NCBI GenBank assembly: GCA_026391795.1
Contig: JAPLDI010000007.1
Coordinates: 62,001-126,000 of the forward strand
From: Bacteroidota bacterium
GTDB taxonomy: Bacteria > Bacteroidota > Bacteroidia > Bacteroidales > FEN-979
Length of the DNA stretch: 64,000 bases
Direction: 5' to 3'
Shown piece after piece: positions 1 to 8,907 of this stretch (positions are counted from its first letter, which is position 1; each line of letters begins with the position of its first letter). Below the pieces are notes generated by a model that was not told where the DNA came from, searched no databases, and saw nothing but the letters and a program-made list of their open reading frames with translations. The position numbers and the translations under genes were made by a program.

Positions 1-655
1 AAAGGGTTGAGTCATGACAATTGTATTCCATCGGACCCAGCCGGTTAGCCGAATCAATCCCGAGGTGAGTATCAAAAATCCGGTTGCCTGAATGAAGATC
101 AACTCCGATCAGGTGATTCGTCGGATTCTTAATCGTCGCAAAATAATAGATGCTGTGAAGCGGATCCAGGGCAGTGCCTGTAAGGACACTATAACTGGCT
201 GCAACGGAGCTGTCGGAAACGGGTGTCACCGATCCGGTGAAGGGATCCAGTTTTGCGAGCCGGATGTCCAAACCGGCAGCATCCACTGCTATACCGTAAA
301 GTGTCGAATCACGGTAATTATATACCATCCCCCGGAAGGTTGAATTTAAATAGTTCGTGATGGAGATCCTGCGGATCAATTCTCCCGTGGCAAGATCAAA
401 AGCCAGCAGATCGGAGCCGGATGAGTAGTAGAAAATACGATGGAGGGGATCAAGGGTCCTGCCATTGGCGCCGGGAACCTGAACCACGGCATTTGCGGAT
501 ATCCGTGCAACACTTCCGTCGGAAGCATTGATTTTTGAAAGATAAAGTGCGGAACCCTGCGTAACGACCGATATTCCGTAGGTTACAGAATCAGTCTGGG
601 AGACTGCAGACAGACCGTTTAAAATTGCAAGGAATAAAATTAACAGCTTCTTCAT
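1..655 (-). CDS. Secreted propeller-like protein, 3' end outside window
   Basis: The frame opens at an ATG at 655 and stays open to the left edge, so only about 218 N-terminal residues are visible. It starts with a Sec signal peptide (Lys-Lys, hydrophobic run, cleavage near LSAVSQ). The visible part contains spaced strand-like segments such as DPLHRIFYY, YRDSTLYGI and DPLHSIYYF, which look like blades of an extracellular beta-propeller. No catalytic motif is seen. Any C-terminal T9SS sorting domain would lie outside the window. Role unknown; export is well supported, the propeller fold is an inference from the repeat spacing. Confidence 0.7.
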   Translation of the reverse strand, partial: MKKLLILFLAILNGLSAVSQTDSVTYGISVVTQGSALYLSKINASDGSVARISANAVVQVPGANGRTLDPLHRIFYYSSGSDLLAFDLATGELIRRISITNYLNSTFRGMVYNYRDSTLYGIAVDAAGLDIRLAKLDPFTGSVTPVSDSSVAASYSVLTGTALDPLHSIYYFATIKNPTNHLIGVDLHSGNRIFDTHLGIDSANRLGPMEYNCHDSTL

Positions 656-731
656 GACGTATGCCTGGAATAACTGAACCAGGCTCTGGATTCGTATATC
701 CTTCTGTAAAAATATGAAATTATATCGCGGG

Positions 732-1981
732 TCAGTTATCCCTGATACACCTCACAGACTGGCCTGCTCTTTTCATGGGAAAGAGGGAATAGATATCGCT
801 GAAACACCAGCGCAGGCTCCGGTACCATGCCGAAGTGGCATTGTATGTGGTCGATGTCCAGAAGGCGTCATCGTGATTGTTATCCGGGGCCAGGCTCCAG
901 GCGCCGCTGGCATTCCTGAAGTTGGCGCAGAGAGCGGTAAACCCGACTGAATTTAATCCATAGGTCGAATCCATGTATGCCCAGCGGGTATTGCAGCCCT
1001 CCTTCAGGATCCTTCCGATGATCCTGCCTGTACCTCCCAGGGGCACATTTTTCGGCTGTCGTCAACCGCATAGAAATTGTACAGACGGCCATAAAATTCG
1101 CCTTCGGCGGGCAGGTTGTGAAAATCACAATACGCCCCGGTGGTAAGACTGCCCCATGTGGCGCTGTCGGGCACATTCGGTATGGCTGATCCGTCCAGGT
1201 ACCGTGTGGTTTTCAGGTTTTCCTGCATCCATAACTGTGACCCTATCCTCACAACCGCATAATGATTGCTGTCGGCATCGGTGCAATTGACAAACGAAAA
1301 GGTCACCGTCTGGTTGTGTGTTGGAAACAGCATGCTGACAGTCCTGTAATTTCCCGATTTCCCGGTAAGTTTGAGTGTATCCCCAGCATTGAACTGCATG
1401 AGAACGATTGACCGGGTTCCCCTGAATTGACCCGGATCCGTTGTTCCGTTTACATCCGGTTGCATCATTTTCATGACTGCCGGTTCCATCGCGGTAAATG
1501 CAGGAGATCCAGCTCCGGCAGCCTTGCTGATCAGTTTTGCCGAATAAATATGCCGGTCTGTTTCAATCTTCACGATGTAAACCCCTGCCTCTATTCCACT
1601 CAGCTGAAACCGGTGTTCCCCTTTCTGAAGAAATTCTTTTTCGTGCAGGATCGTTTCCCCTGATATACCGTACAACCTGATGGATATATCGCCGGCTGAA
1701 GGCACCTGGAATTCAACCGAACAGGTTCCCGGGCAAGGGTTCGGATAAAGATTCATCGTGTATTCCCGGGGATTGCCTGTCTCCTTTATCCCAACTTCCC
1801 GATCGAGGATCAGGGTGTCTGTTCCTCCAAGAAGCAGGCTTGTGCATTGCGACAGGTTTTCCACTTTTACGGAATCAACGGTTGAGCTTGCTCCTGTTCC
1901 TGCAAAGGTAATCTGGTAGAACTGCGCCCGGAGTTCACAACCTGCAAGTATCATGAATAGCGAGAGGGTAATTGTTTTCAT
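732..1981 (-). pseudogene. FISUMP-domain secreted protein, broken by internal deletion and frameshift
   Basis: The 5' part (from an ATG at 1981, ahead of a signal peptide ending near CELRAQ) encodes a lipid- or Sec-exported protein with a T9SS-like module in its middle (NLYPNPCPG ... GVYIVKIETD) followed by the start of a FISUMP domain (LYNFYAVDDSRKMCP). At about 1041 the frame is lost and that frame ends at 1004. The rest of the FISUMP domain, from LGGTGRI to the typical end SVRCIRDN, continues in another frame to 732. Compared with the intact FISUMP protein at 22287-23072, about 17 residues (the GWHVP...EW segment) are missing exactly at the junction. It is therefore a real deletion plus frameshift or an assembly error. 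An upstream ATG at 2056 exists but gives no better N-terminus. FISUMP proteins are abundant, poorly characterised surface proteins of Bacteroidota. Confidence 0.75.
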
Positions 1982-2052
1982 GTGATGTTGAATATTTGTC
2001 ACACAAATATAATTAATCAATTCCTTGTCCCGAGAGCTCAGGATTCGAGTAT

Positions 2053-3009
2053 TCAATCCAAAGGCGCCTTCTTCATACTTCTTTTCTCGTTCCGGTACTT
2101 CGACAGGTTGATCAGCAACACGCTGCTAAGGATCACAACCAGTCCGCTCACCTGCAGCAGGCTCATGTGTTCGCCCGCGAAAAAGACGCCCAGCAGGACC
2201 GCGATGACGGGATTAACATAGGCATAGGTGCTCACCTGGGCAGGAGGCCTCACATGCAGCAGCCACACATACGCACTGTAGGCTGCCAGGGATCCGAAAA
2301 CTATAAGATACAGGAGAGATAACCAGGAGCTGACGGCGACAGCCTGCCATTTTAAACCGTTCCACTCCTGGAATAAAAAACTGCCGACGACAAAGGCGTT
2401 TCCCGCGGCCAGCATCTGCCATGCCGTGTTAACCATTGTGGATCCTGTGGAGTGATACTTTGAATAGAGCGATCCTCCAGCCCAGCTCATGGTTCCGATC
2501 AGGAGGATGAACAATCCCAGTAGTTCATTCTTATGGTGTGTTGAGGAAAACACACCCACTACATTTTCACCGAACAGCAGAGTGACCCCTATAAATCCAA
2601 ATATAAGACCTGTTATGACGGAACGGTTTGAAAGGTTTTCTCTCCACCGGGGGAAATCCAGGATGACAAACCAGAAAGGTGAAGATGAAATAAGGACAGC
2701 CACCAGTGAACTGGGAAGCCATTTTTCTGCCCAGATCACGGCACCGGTCCCTCCCAGCAGCAGCATTAATCCTGTGATGACGGCAGGTTTTATCTCTTTC
2801 CAGGTGCCGGTCCGTTCTCCATTTGCAAGGCACCATACCAGCAAGATAATCCCGGCTGCCATAAACCGGATTGCCCCCATGATCATGGGAGGAAAATCCT
2901 TCAGCGCTACCTGAATAAAAAAATAGGTGGATCCCCAGACAATGTATACCGTAGCAAAGGCAAGTATAACCATTGCGGGTGGTGCCTTTTTATGCTGGGG
3001 GTTCGACAT
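2053..3009 (-). CDS. EamA/DMT-family inner-membrane transporter
   Basis: About 318 residues with ten predicted membrane helices in two homologous halves, as in EamA (drug/metabolite transporter) proteins. The first helix carries the family pattern VYIVWGSTYFFIQVAL, and the second half begins around LFILLIGTMSWAGGSLYSK. Family members export amino acids or metabolites; the substrate here cannot be told. I chose the ATG at 3009 (MSNPQHKK) because the upstream in-frame ATG at 3066 adds only a polar, poorly conserved-looking extension. It is followed immediately by the broken FISUMP gene on the same strand. Length is normal for the family. Confidence 0.85.
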   Translation of the reverse strand: MSNPQHKKAPPAMVILAFATVYIVWGSTYFFIQVALKDFPPMIMGAIRFMAAGIILLVWCLANGERTGTWKEIKPAVITGLMLLLGGTGAVIWAEKWLPSSLVAVLISSSPFWFVILDFPRWRENLSNRSVITGLIFGFIGVTLLFGENVVGVFSSTHHKNELLGLFILLIGTMSWAGGSLYSKYHSTGSTMVNTAWQMLAAGNAFVVGSFLFQEWNGLKWQAVAVSSWLSLLYLIVFGSLAAYSAYVWLLHVRPPAQVSTYAYVNPVIAVLLGVFFAGEHMSLLQVSGLVVILSSVLLINLSKYRNEKRSMKKAPLD

Positions 3010-3084
3010 GGGATTTTTTCTGGAATGGATCAACCGTTGATTATTATTCGATGCCATCAAATTCACTCCGTTTTCTATTGTTCT

Positions 3085-3462
3085 TTATCGTGTCATCACT
3101 ATGATCGCACCGGTAATGTAAGCGAGCACCCAATAAAAAAATGCGGCCTGCGACCAGCGGAGGAATTTTACAGACAGGATTGAATTCAATCCATTCGTGG
3201 CAACATTTCGATATGAGAGAATTGTATCAACTAACATTGCCGCCAGGGAAAGATACCCGATCAGGCCATGAAAGGAAAATCCTTTGCCGGAACTGATCAC
3301 CATGCAGACCGTGGAGGTTATATCGAAGACAATGCCGAGGGTAAGAAAGGTCAGGACATTTCGGGTAATGGATTTTTTCCGGCTTTGAATAACAATGGCT
3401 GTGGCATATGAGATGAGGGCCAGGTTGACGATGGATATTCCGGCGATGAGAACAGGTTTCAT
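3085..3462 (-). CDS. Small four-helix membrane protein, HsmA-like
   Basis: About 125 residues, start ATG at 3462 (MKPVLIAGISIV). Four hydrophobic segments are visible, with a short basic loop (QSRKKSITRN) after the first and the pattern LTLGIVFDITSTVCMVIS in the second. Size, topology and this pattern fit the HsmA/TIGR03987 family of unknown function, but I am matching from memory. It lies 75 bp upstream of the EamA transporter on the same strand and could be co-transcribed. No catalytic residues are evident. Confidence 0.6.
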   Translation of the reverse strand: MKPVLIAGISIVNLALISYATAIVIQSRKKSITRNVLTFLTLGIVFDITSTVCMVISSGKGFSFHGLIGYLSLAAMLVDTILSYRNVATNGLNSILSVKFLRWSQAAFFYWVLAYITGAIIVMTR

Positions 3463-3500
3463 AGAATCATTTTTTGCATTACAAAAATAGTGCATTTAAG

Positions 3501-3570
3501 CCCATATCCCACATCTCACATCCCATATCCCACATCCCATATCTCACATCCCACATCCCATATCCCATAT
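3501..3570. repeat. Low-complexity CCCATATCCCACATCTCA tandem repeat
   Basis: Seventy bases made of alternating CCCATAT, CCCACAT and CTCACAT heptamers, i.e. a degenerate 7-bp tandem repeat of the form CYCAYAT. Shorter pieces of the same pattern occur at 8862-8890 and, inverted, at 9985-10010. It sits at the 3' side of the sulfatase remnant and just upstream of the small membrane protein gene. No coding potential is credited. Confidence 0.85.
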
Positions 3571-3599
3571 TTTTTTCCGACTTTTGTAACTGCCATAAC

Positions 3600-4178
3600 G
3601 ATAACCGCCTCCGTCCCCCTCCCCTTCTCCCTGATGGCCAAACCCCAGGGCTCCATGTAACGGGGTGGTTCGGGATCGGACACGTGCCATTTCCCGAAAT
3701 AATGGGTTTTGTAACCTGCAGCACGAAACCAGTCACCGATGGTCGGAGCACCGATGGAGTCAAGAAAGTGTACGTCCGGGATCTACTTGAACAGCCCGTC
3801 GGTACGTTCAACACCGGTAACCGTGGGATACTGCCCCGTCATGATACAGGACCGGCTCGGCACGGATGCGGCAGAAGCGGTATAATGCTTTTTCAGAATT
3901 ACCGCGTTTTGCCGCAGGCGCATTAACCCCTGGAAATAGTGTGAGTAGGTATTCCCCGGGGAAAGGTTCCTGAAGCCAAGGATCTCTTTCATATCCTGAA
4001 CGGCGCCTTCATTCGGGGCATACCCTTCGGGCGGGGTCTGCATCTGATCGACCATGATCAGCAGGATGTTTGGATGGGAATCAGTCTTTGTGCGGGGTGT
4101 TTCACGAAATCCTGTGAGCCCTGCCACCGCTAGAATCGCGGGCGGAAGGGCAATCAATTTTCCGGAAATCTTTTTCAT
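3600..4178 (-). pseudogene. Sulfatase remnant (N-terminal fragment with in-frame stop)
   Basis: The first 131 residues from the ATG at 4178 read as the N-terminus of an exported sulfatase: signal-like segment, NILLIMVDQM metal-site strand, and the formylglycine signature S-V-P-S-R at residues 105-109, followed by MTGQYP. A TAG at 3783-3785 interrupts the frame, yet the same frame continues with clear sulfatase sequence (FLDSIGAPTIGDWFRAAGY, THYFGKWHVS, MEPWG). Similarity is lost near 3600-3625 in a C-rich element just before the tandem repeat. The remaining two thirds of a normal 450-550-residue sulfatase are absent, so the gene is dead. Formylglycine would form at Ser105 (Cys in many relatives). 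Confidence 0.85.
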
Positions 4179-4243
4179 GATGAAGTGATTTTAGTATTCC
4201 TGACGGGAAGATTGATGAATGATATATCCGTTCATTCATTTAT

Positions 4244-5938
4244 TCACTCATTCAGGATCACGATCTTCTTGCTGACATTCACCCGGTCGCCTGTAATGAT
4301 AACCGTGTACAGGCCATCCGGAACGGGCCGGATATCAATTGTCCGGATCAGTGACCCATTCACGATCACCTGCGGTTCTTCCCGGATTTTCGCTCCGAGG
4401 TTGTTGTAAACCGCAATGGAGAAGTATGTTTTCGATGCTGTGTTGATGGAAACAGTAAACGTTCCATTACCGGGAACGGGGTAAAGGGTGATTGCACCGG
4501 ATAAACAGGAACCAATACCTCCGGTGATAATAAGTTTATGATTCGAGGTATCGGATGAACAGCCGTTGAGGGTCACCACATCCCAGTAATACCCATCCTG
4601 TGTGGCGACATAGGTCTGCGAAGTTGCGCCGGAAATGAGCGTTCCTTCGAAGTACCACTGGTTGCCGCCGGGGGCACTGCTTTGCAAAGTAGCTCCTGTA
4701 TTGGTGACCACTGGTGCTGGTGGGATGGGATTCACAGTAACCGTGATACCGGTCCGTGTGGCGCTTACCCCGCAATTTGTGCTGTCCTGAACGTAATAGG
4801 TGATACCGGATAGTAAGATTGGTGTATCAAATGTGGTTCCGCCACCCAGCCAGCTTCCTCCCGAAGGTGAATCGTACCATCCCAGCGTTCCTGTGCCGCT
4901 GGCAGTAAGTGTAGTTGAGTTTCCGCTGCAAATCGACAGGTTCCCGGCAGGAGTAGTATTGACGGGGGCCGCCGGGGAAGGGCATGTGGAAGTATACTCA
5001 TAGAAACCGCCTGAAGTTCCTGTCAGGCTGGAGACCCCGGTTCCCATATATCCTTTCGTCCCGATGCAAAAACCAGAAGCACATTCCCATCCACCTCCTC
5101 CGAAATTGGCTTTTTGTGTCCAGGTATTTACATCAGGATCATATTCCCAAAAATCGTTTGTCAAGTTAGGATCGATGTTTCCGGTACCGATATATCCTTT
5201 CGTTCCGATGCTGAAACAACCGGCAACACAACGGTTTGCTCCTCCAACATCGGCTTTCCGCGTCCAGGTATTGGATGAAGGATCATACTCCCAAAAATCT
5301 TTTGTGTAATTTGTCGGATTTGCATAACCGGTTCCCATGTACCCCTTATATCCGATATTGAAACCCACTGAAGAACTTCGTATGCCTCCGCCGAAGTCGG
5401 CTTTCTGAGTCCAGGTGTCGGAAGCAGGATCATATTCCCAGAAGTCGCTCAACGTATAAACAATCTCATTCCAACCAGTTCCGAGATACCCCTTGGTTCC
5501 GATGCTGAAGCCAACCGCCTGCCACCGTTTCACACCGCCGAAATTTGCTTTCTGGGTCCAGCTGTTTGAGGATGGGTCATATTCCCAAAAATCATTTTTG
5601 TATTCATAGGTCACATCCTCCTGGCCGGTTCCTATATAGCCCTTGGAACCAATACTGAATCCAACGGCAGAATGCCTTTTTGTTCCCCCGAAGTCGGCTT
5701 TCTGGGTCCAGGCATTGGTGGAGGGATCATACTCCCAGAAATCCTTAAAATAGTTATTATTAACATCAACACCGGTTCCGATATACCCTTTGGTCCCGAT
5801 GCTGAAACCAACAGCATTTTGCCTGGCAATCCCCCCCACGGTGGCTTTCTGGGTCCAGGTATCGGGCAGCTGGGCTGACGTGTAAACAGCGGTTGCAAGG
5901 AGAGCAACAACTGCTAAAAAAACATATATGGTTTTCAT
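4244..5938 (-). CDS. Secreted kelch-repeat protein with T9SS sorting domain
   Basis: 564 residues: signal peptide (MKTIYVFLAVVALLATAVYTSAQ), then six roughly 48-residue kelch-type repeats (pattern DFWEYDPSxNxWTQKAxFGG, AVGFSIGTKGYIGTG; the last is degenerate, GFYEYTS), which should form a six-bladed propeller. Next come Ig/CHU_C-like segments (SICSGNSTTLTASGTG; GITYYVQDSTNCGV) and a type A T9SS C-terminal domain (LYPVPGNGTFTV ... GLYTVIITGDRVNVSKKIV). It is probably displayed on the cell surface or released. A DUF4907 gene lies directly upstream on the same strand, a pairing I have seen in Bacteroidota. No enzymatic residues are apparent; binding or adhesion is an inference. Confidence 0.88.
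   Translation of the reverse strand: MKTIYVFLAVVALLATAVYTSAQLPDTWTQKATVGGIARQNAVGFSIGTKGYIGTGVDVNNNYFKDFWEYDPSTNAWTQKADFGGTKRHSAVGFSIGSKGYIGTGQEDVTYEYKNDFWEYDPSSNSWTQKANFGGVKRWQAVGFSIGTKGYLGTGWNEIVYTLSDFWEYDPASDTWTQKADFGGGIRSSSVGFNIGYKGYMGTGYANPTNYTKDFWEYDPSSNTWTRKADVGGANRCVAGCFSIGTKGYIGTGNIDPNLTNDFWEYDPDVNTWTQKANFGGGGWECASGFCIGTKGYMGTGVSSLTGTSGGFYEYTSTCPSPAAPVNTTPAGNLSICSGNSTTLTASGTGTLGWYDSPSGGSWLGGGTTFDTPILLSGITYYVQDSTNCGVSATRTGITVTVNPIPPAPVVTNTGATLQSSAPGGNQWYFEGTLISGATSQTYVATQDGYYWDVVTLNGCSSDTSNHKLIITGGIGSCLSGAITLYPVPGNGTFTVSINTASKTYFSIAVYNNLGAKIREEPQVIVNGSLIRTIDIRPVPDGLYTVIITGDRVNVSKKIVILNE
4990..5870 (-). repeat. Six in-frame DNA repeats inside the kelch gene
   Basis: Units of about 144-150 bp encode the kelch blades. 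Near-identical DNA words recur, e.g. CATACTCCCAGAA/CATATTCCCAAAAATC and CTTTCTGGGTCCAGG on the + strand. The nucleotide similarity is high enough that unit loss or gain by recombination is possible. Confidence 0.75.
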
Positions 5939-5963
5939 AGGTTATGATTTAAGGTCTCTTTTT

Positions 5964-6314
5964 TCATAACACCTTTAGAGTCTTCATCTCCTCAAGCGTG
6001 ACACCGGGCGGCATTTCACCTTTTTTAATTTTTCCGGTTACGAGCTTCGCTATTTTCCGGGCATCGGCTTTTGTCTTAAAGCCTTCATTACCGGGCAAAC
6101 CGGGAACGTTTGGCTGGTGAATAAACAGTTGCTTATCAACATAAATATCATAGCCCCAGGTTTTGTTCACAGAGGGAATCAGTGTGTAAGTACAAATAGG
6201 GATTTTGGGTTCTTCCATGCCTGCGGATGGGGAGCCCTGTGGCTGAATTCTGCCTGCCTGGGCGAAGATTGCAGAAGAGAGTGCAATCAAGAAGAATATG
6301 AGGACAGATCTCAT
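5964..6314 (-). CDS. DUF4907 secreted protein
   Basis: 116 residues from the ATG at 6314, which begins a clean signal peptide (MRSVLIFFLIALSSAIFAQ); an upstream in-frame ATG at 6434 would bury this signal and is rejected. The mature part carries the DUF4907 hallmark sequence: WGYDIYVDKQLFIHQPNVPG, GNEGFKTKADARKIAKLV and a Lys-rich end with MPPGVTLEEM. Function is unknown. It lies 25 bp upstream of the kelch protein and is probably in the same transcription unit; such pairs suggest a partner for the surface propeller. Divergent from modA. Confidence 0.75.
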   Translation of the reverse strand: MRSVLIFFLIALSSAIFAQAGRIQPQGSPSAGMEEPKIPICTYTLIPSVNKTWGYDIYVDKQLFIHQPNVPGLPGNEGFKTKADARKIAKLVTGKIKKGEMPPGVTLEEMKTLKVL

Positions 6315-6548
6315 TACTTTGCAATCTTTGAGAAATATGCCTGCTAACCTGAACAGCTTGTATTTGTGTGGCTGATCTGCAAGAGGAACCTTCGCAAAAA
6401 TCCTCACTCTCTTCTGCCGATCAAACCTATTCAAAGATATTCAGAATTATTTTCCTATGCTAATCACCTGCCGGGAATCTGAACTATTATTTTATTACTT
6501 CGTTCCAGAAACCTGAGTCCCGCAAATAAACTTGGCAGATAAGGAAAT

Positions 6549-7337
6549 ATGCCCGATTTTTGCATAAACCCGAAACCTTTGAAAAAACAATTCCTGATCA
6601 TTTCCTGGCTGTTCCTGACAGGAATAGGTAATTTGTCGGCCCAAACCGTTACCATTGCCGCAGCAGCAGACCTCCGGTTTGTAATGGATGAACTGTCAAA
6701 TGAATTCAGGAAAGCCAATCCCGGTATCAGCGTCGAGGTTATTTACGGTTCTTCGGGCAACCTGTACCAGCAAATTGTAAACCAGGCTCCGTTTGATATT
6801 TTCTTTTCAGCCGATATTTCCTACCCGAAAAAGCTGGATTCCCTGAATTTAGCGGGCACCAAACCAAAACTCTATGCCATCGGTCACCTGGTGATGTGGA
6901 GCGCGAAACTGGATGTTTCAAAAGGGATTGAATTGGTAACCGGCATCGAAGTAAAGAAGATTGCCATTGCCAATCCAAGGGTTGCCCCCTACGGAAAACG
7001 GGCCATGGAATGCCTGAAATATTACAGGGTGGAGAGCCAGGTAAAAGACAAAATTGTGGAAGGTGAGAATGTATCGCAGGCCGCCCAGTTTGTATTGACA
7101 GGGAATGCTGAAGTGGGACTGATTGCCCTCTCCCTGGCGCTTTCGCCGGAAATGAAGGCGAAGGGAACGTATTATACAATGGATGAAAAAAGTTATGCAA
7201 AACTTGAACAGGCCTATGTCATCATCCGGAAATCGGAAACGAAGATGGATGTGTTACGGTTTGTACAATTCATTGAAACAGAAAAATCCAGGAAGTTGTT
7301 TTCCAAATATGGATTTAAGTTGCCGGATGAAAACTAA
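6549..7337 (+). CDS. modA: Molybdate ABC transporter substrate-binding protein
   Basis: 262 residues. After an N-terminal signal segment (cleavage near NLSAQ) the mature protein shows the ModA pattern: VTIAAAADLRFVMDEL, VIYGSSGNLYQQI (Ser residues that contact the oxyanion), FDIFFSAD and ANPRVAPYGKRAMECL. It binds molybdate or tungstate in the periplasm and delivers it to ModBC. First gene of modABC; 14 bp to modB. An AAGGAA sequence lies just upstream of the ATG. No ModE regulator gene or molybdenum-cofactor riboswitch was recognised in the divergent gap 6315-6548. Confidence 0.93.
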   Translation: MPDFCINPKPLKKQFLIISWLFLTGIGNLSAQTVTIAAAADLRFVMDELSNEFRKANPGISVEVIYGSSGNLYQQIVNQAPFDIFFSADISYPKKLDSLNLAGTKPKLYAIGHLVMWSAKLDVSKGIELVTGIEVKKIAIANPRVAPYGKRAMECLKYYRVESQVKDKIVEGENVSQAAQFVLTGNAEVGLIALSLALSPEMKAKGTYYTMDEKSYAKLEQAYVIIRKSETKMDVLRFVQFIETEKSRKLFSKYGFKLPDEN

Positions 7338-7351
7338 CAGATGCATCAAGG

Positions 7352-8032
7352 ATGAATGATCTTTTTTTTCAAACCGTCTGGATCTCCATAAAACTTGCAT
7401 CGCTCACAACGATTGTCCTGTTTTTTGCCGGTATACCTGTTGCCTATTTTTTAACCTATTCCTCTTTCCGGTTAAAAGTTGTTTTACAGGCATTCGTGAG
7501 CATGCCACTGGTTCTGCCCCCTTCGGTCCTGGGCTTTTACCTGCTGATTGCCTTCAGCCCGAATTACTGGTTCGGAGGATTTTTAGACCACTACCTGAGT
7601 ATCCGCCTGGCATTTTCATTCGCAGGAATCCTGATCGGTTCCATCATCTTCAACCTGCCCTTCATGGTAAATTCAATCCAGACCGGTTTTAGTAATTTAC
7701 CGGTCTCCCTTAAAGACGCTTCTTACACCCTGGGAAAATCAAGATTGACAACCATTTTCAGGGTCTTGCTCCCGAACATCAAACCGGCCCTCCTGACGGG
7801 TGTGTGCCTGACCTTTGCGCATACCATCGGGGAGTTCGGGGTGATCCTTATGATCGGCGGAAATATCCCGGGGAAGACCAGGGTAGCCTCTTTGGCTGTG
7901 TATGATGAGGTTCAGGCCCTGAATTTTGATATGGCAAACAAGTATGCCATTTTCCTGTTCCTGTTCAGTTTTGGAGTGTTGCTTTTTATTTACAGCGTAA
8001 ACCGGGAATATCTGAAATGGAAGAGATTTTAA
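7352..8032 (+). CDS. modB: Molybdate ABC transporter permease
   Basis: 226 residues with five to six membrane helices and the ABC coupling-loop (EAA) motif SLKDASYTLGKSRLTTIFRVLLPN, followed by the GEFGVILMIGGNIPGKTRVAS segment diagnostic of ModB. Forms the channel for molybdate with ModC in the inner membrane. Its last 16 bases overlap modC, implying translational coupling. Length and topology are normal. Confidence 0.93.
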   Translation: MNDLFFQTVWISIKLASLTTIVLFFAGIPVAYFLTYSSFRLKVVLQAFVSMPLVLPPSVLGFYLLIAFSPNYWFGGFLDHYLSIRLAFSFAGILIGSIIFNLPFMVNSIQTGFSNLPVSLKDASYTLGKSRLTTIFRVLLPNIKPALLTGVCLTFAHTIGEFGVILMIGGNIPGKTRVASLAVYDEVQALNFDMANKYAIFLFLFSFGVLLFIYSVNREYLKWKRF

Positions 8033-8907
8033 TCGACTTGCAGGTACGAAAAAAGATTCACACCAATAACGGGGTGGAGATCCTGGATGTCAGTCTGACG
8101 ATTCCGGAATACGGACTGGTTACTCTTTTCGGGAAATCGGGAACCGGAAAAACAACGCTTTTAAGGATCATTGCAGGATTGACACAACCCGACAGCGGAT
8201 ACATAAAGGTAGGAACCGAAACCTGGTACGATGGTAAAAAAAGAATAAACATTAAACCGCAACAGCGGAACATCGGATTTGTTTTCCAGGATTATGCCCT
8301 GTTTCCGAACATGACGGTGAAGGAACATCTGCTGTATGCCAGTCCCCAAAAAGAGACCCGGTATATTTCCGAACTGTTGGATGTTTTTCATCTTAAGGGA
8401 TTGTGCAACCGGAAACCCGGGAAACTCTCGGGGGGTCAACAGCAGCGGTTGGCAGTAGCCAGGGCATTGGCAAGAAAACCCCGGATATTGCTGCTTGATG
8501 AACCCTTATCCGCCCTTGACAGCGAAACGAGGCAGGTTCTGCAGAAAGAACTCCTGCAAGCCCACCGTGATTTTCATGCCACGACAATCCTGGTGAGCCA
8601 CGACATTGAGGAGGTCTCCAGGTTATCGGATTTTGTCTATGTGATCGGGAACGGGAAGATCCGGAAAGAGGGAAAACCCGGGGATGTTTTTCCCAAACCT
8701 GAAATCACAAAGGAACTTCAGCTCGTCGGTATTATTACGGCCATTGAAGACAACATCCTGACCGTCTCCGTGAACGGGACTGTAATGAAAATCCCCTCAA
8801 CCGTGGAGGAAATTAAAGATCTGAAAATTAACGACTCGATCTTATTCACATCCCGGATCCCCGATCCCAAATCCCAAATCCCACATCTCAACTCACCGGG
8901 ATCTTAG
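8017..8907 (+). CDS. modC: Molybdate ABC transporter ATP-binding protein
   Basis: 296 residues. Walker A is GKSGTGKTT, the Q-loop VFQDYALFP, the ABC signature LSGGQQQRLAVARAL, Walker B ILLLDEPLSALD and the H-loop VSHDIEEV. The C-terminal part has one TOBE-like segment (LVGIITAIEDNILTV) and is shorter than the usual 350-residue ModC. The final 20 residues (SRIPDPKSQIPHLNSPGS region) are encoded by a low-complexity repeat, so the original 3' end seems replaced. The stop codon lies inside the 3' end of the convergent NmrA gene (20-bp overlap). Confidence 0.92.
   Translation: MEEILIDLQVRKKIHTNNGVEILDVSLTIPEYGLVTLFGKSGTGKTTLLRIIAGLTQPDSGYIKVGTETWYDGKKRINIKPQQRNIGFVFQDYALFPNMTVKEHLLYASPQKETRYISELLDVFHLKGLCNRKPGKLSGGQQQRLAVARALARKPRILLLDEPLSALDSETRQVLQKELLQAHRDFHATTILVSHDIEEVSRLSDFVYVIGNGKIRKEGKPGDVFPKPEITKELQLVGIITAIEDNILTVSVNGTVMKIPSTVEEIKDLKINDSILFTSRIPDPKSQIPHLNSPGS
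8862..8890. repeat. Short copy of the ATCCCACATCTCA low-complexity repeat
   Basis: GATCCCAAATCCCAAATCCC followed by ACATCTCAAC, the same 7-bp-period pattern as 3501-3570. It overlaps the end of modC and the end of the convergent NmrA-type gene, suggesting it was inserted between, or expanded across, two 3' ends. Confidence 0.7.

Noticed and set aside
3501..3570. Possible open frame through the CYCAYAT repeat (GMWDMGYGMWDV-type peptide)
   Set aside because: The peptide is pure repeat translation, with no start context; non-coding low-complexity DNA.
6435..6548. Possible molybdenum-cofactor riboswitch or ModE site before modA
   Set aside because: No conserved Moco aptamer helices or ModE palindrome could be seen in the short divergent gap.
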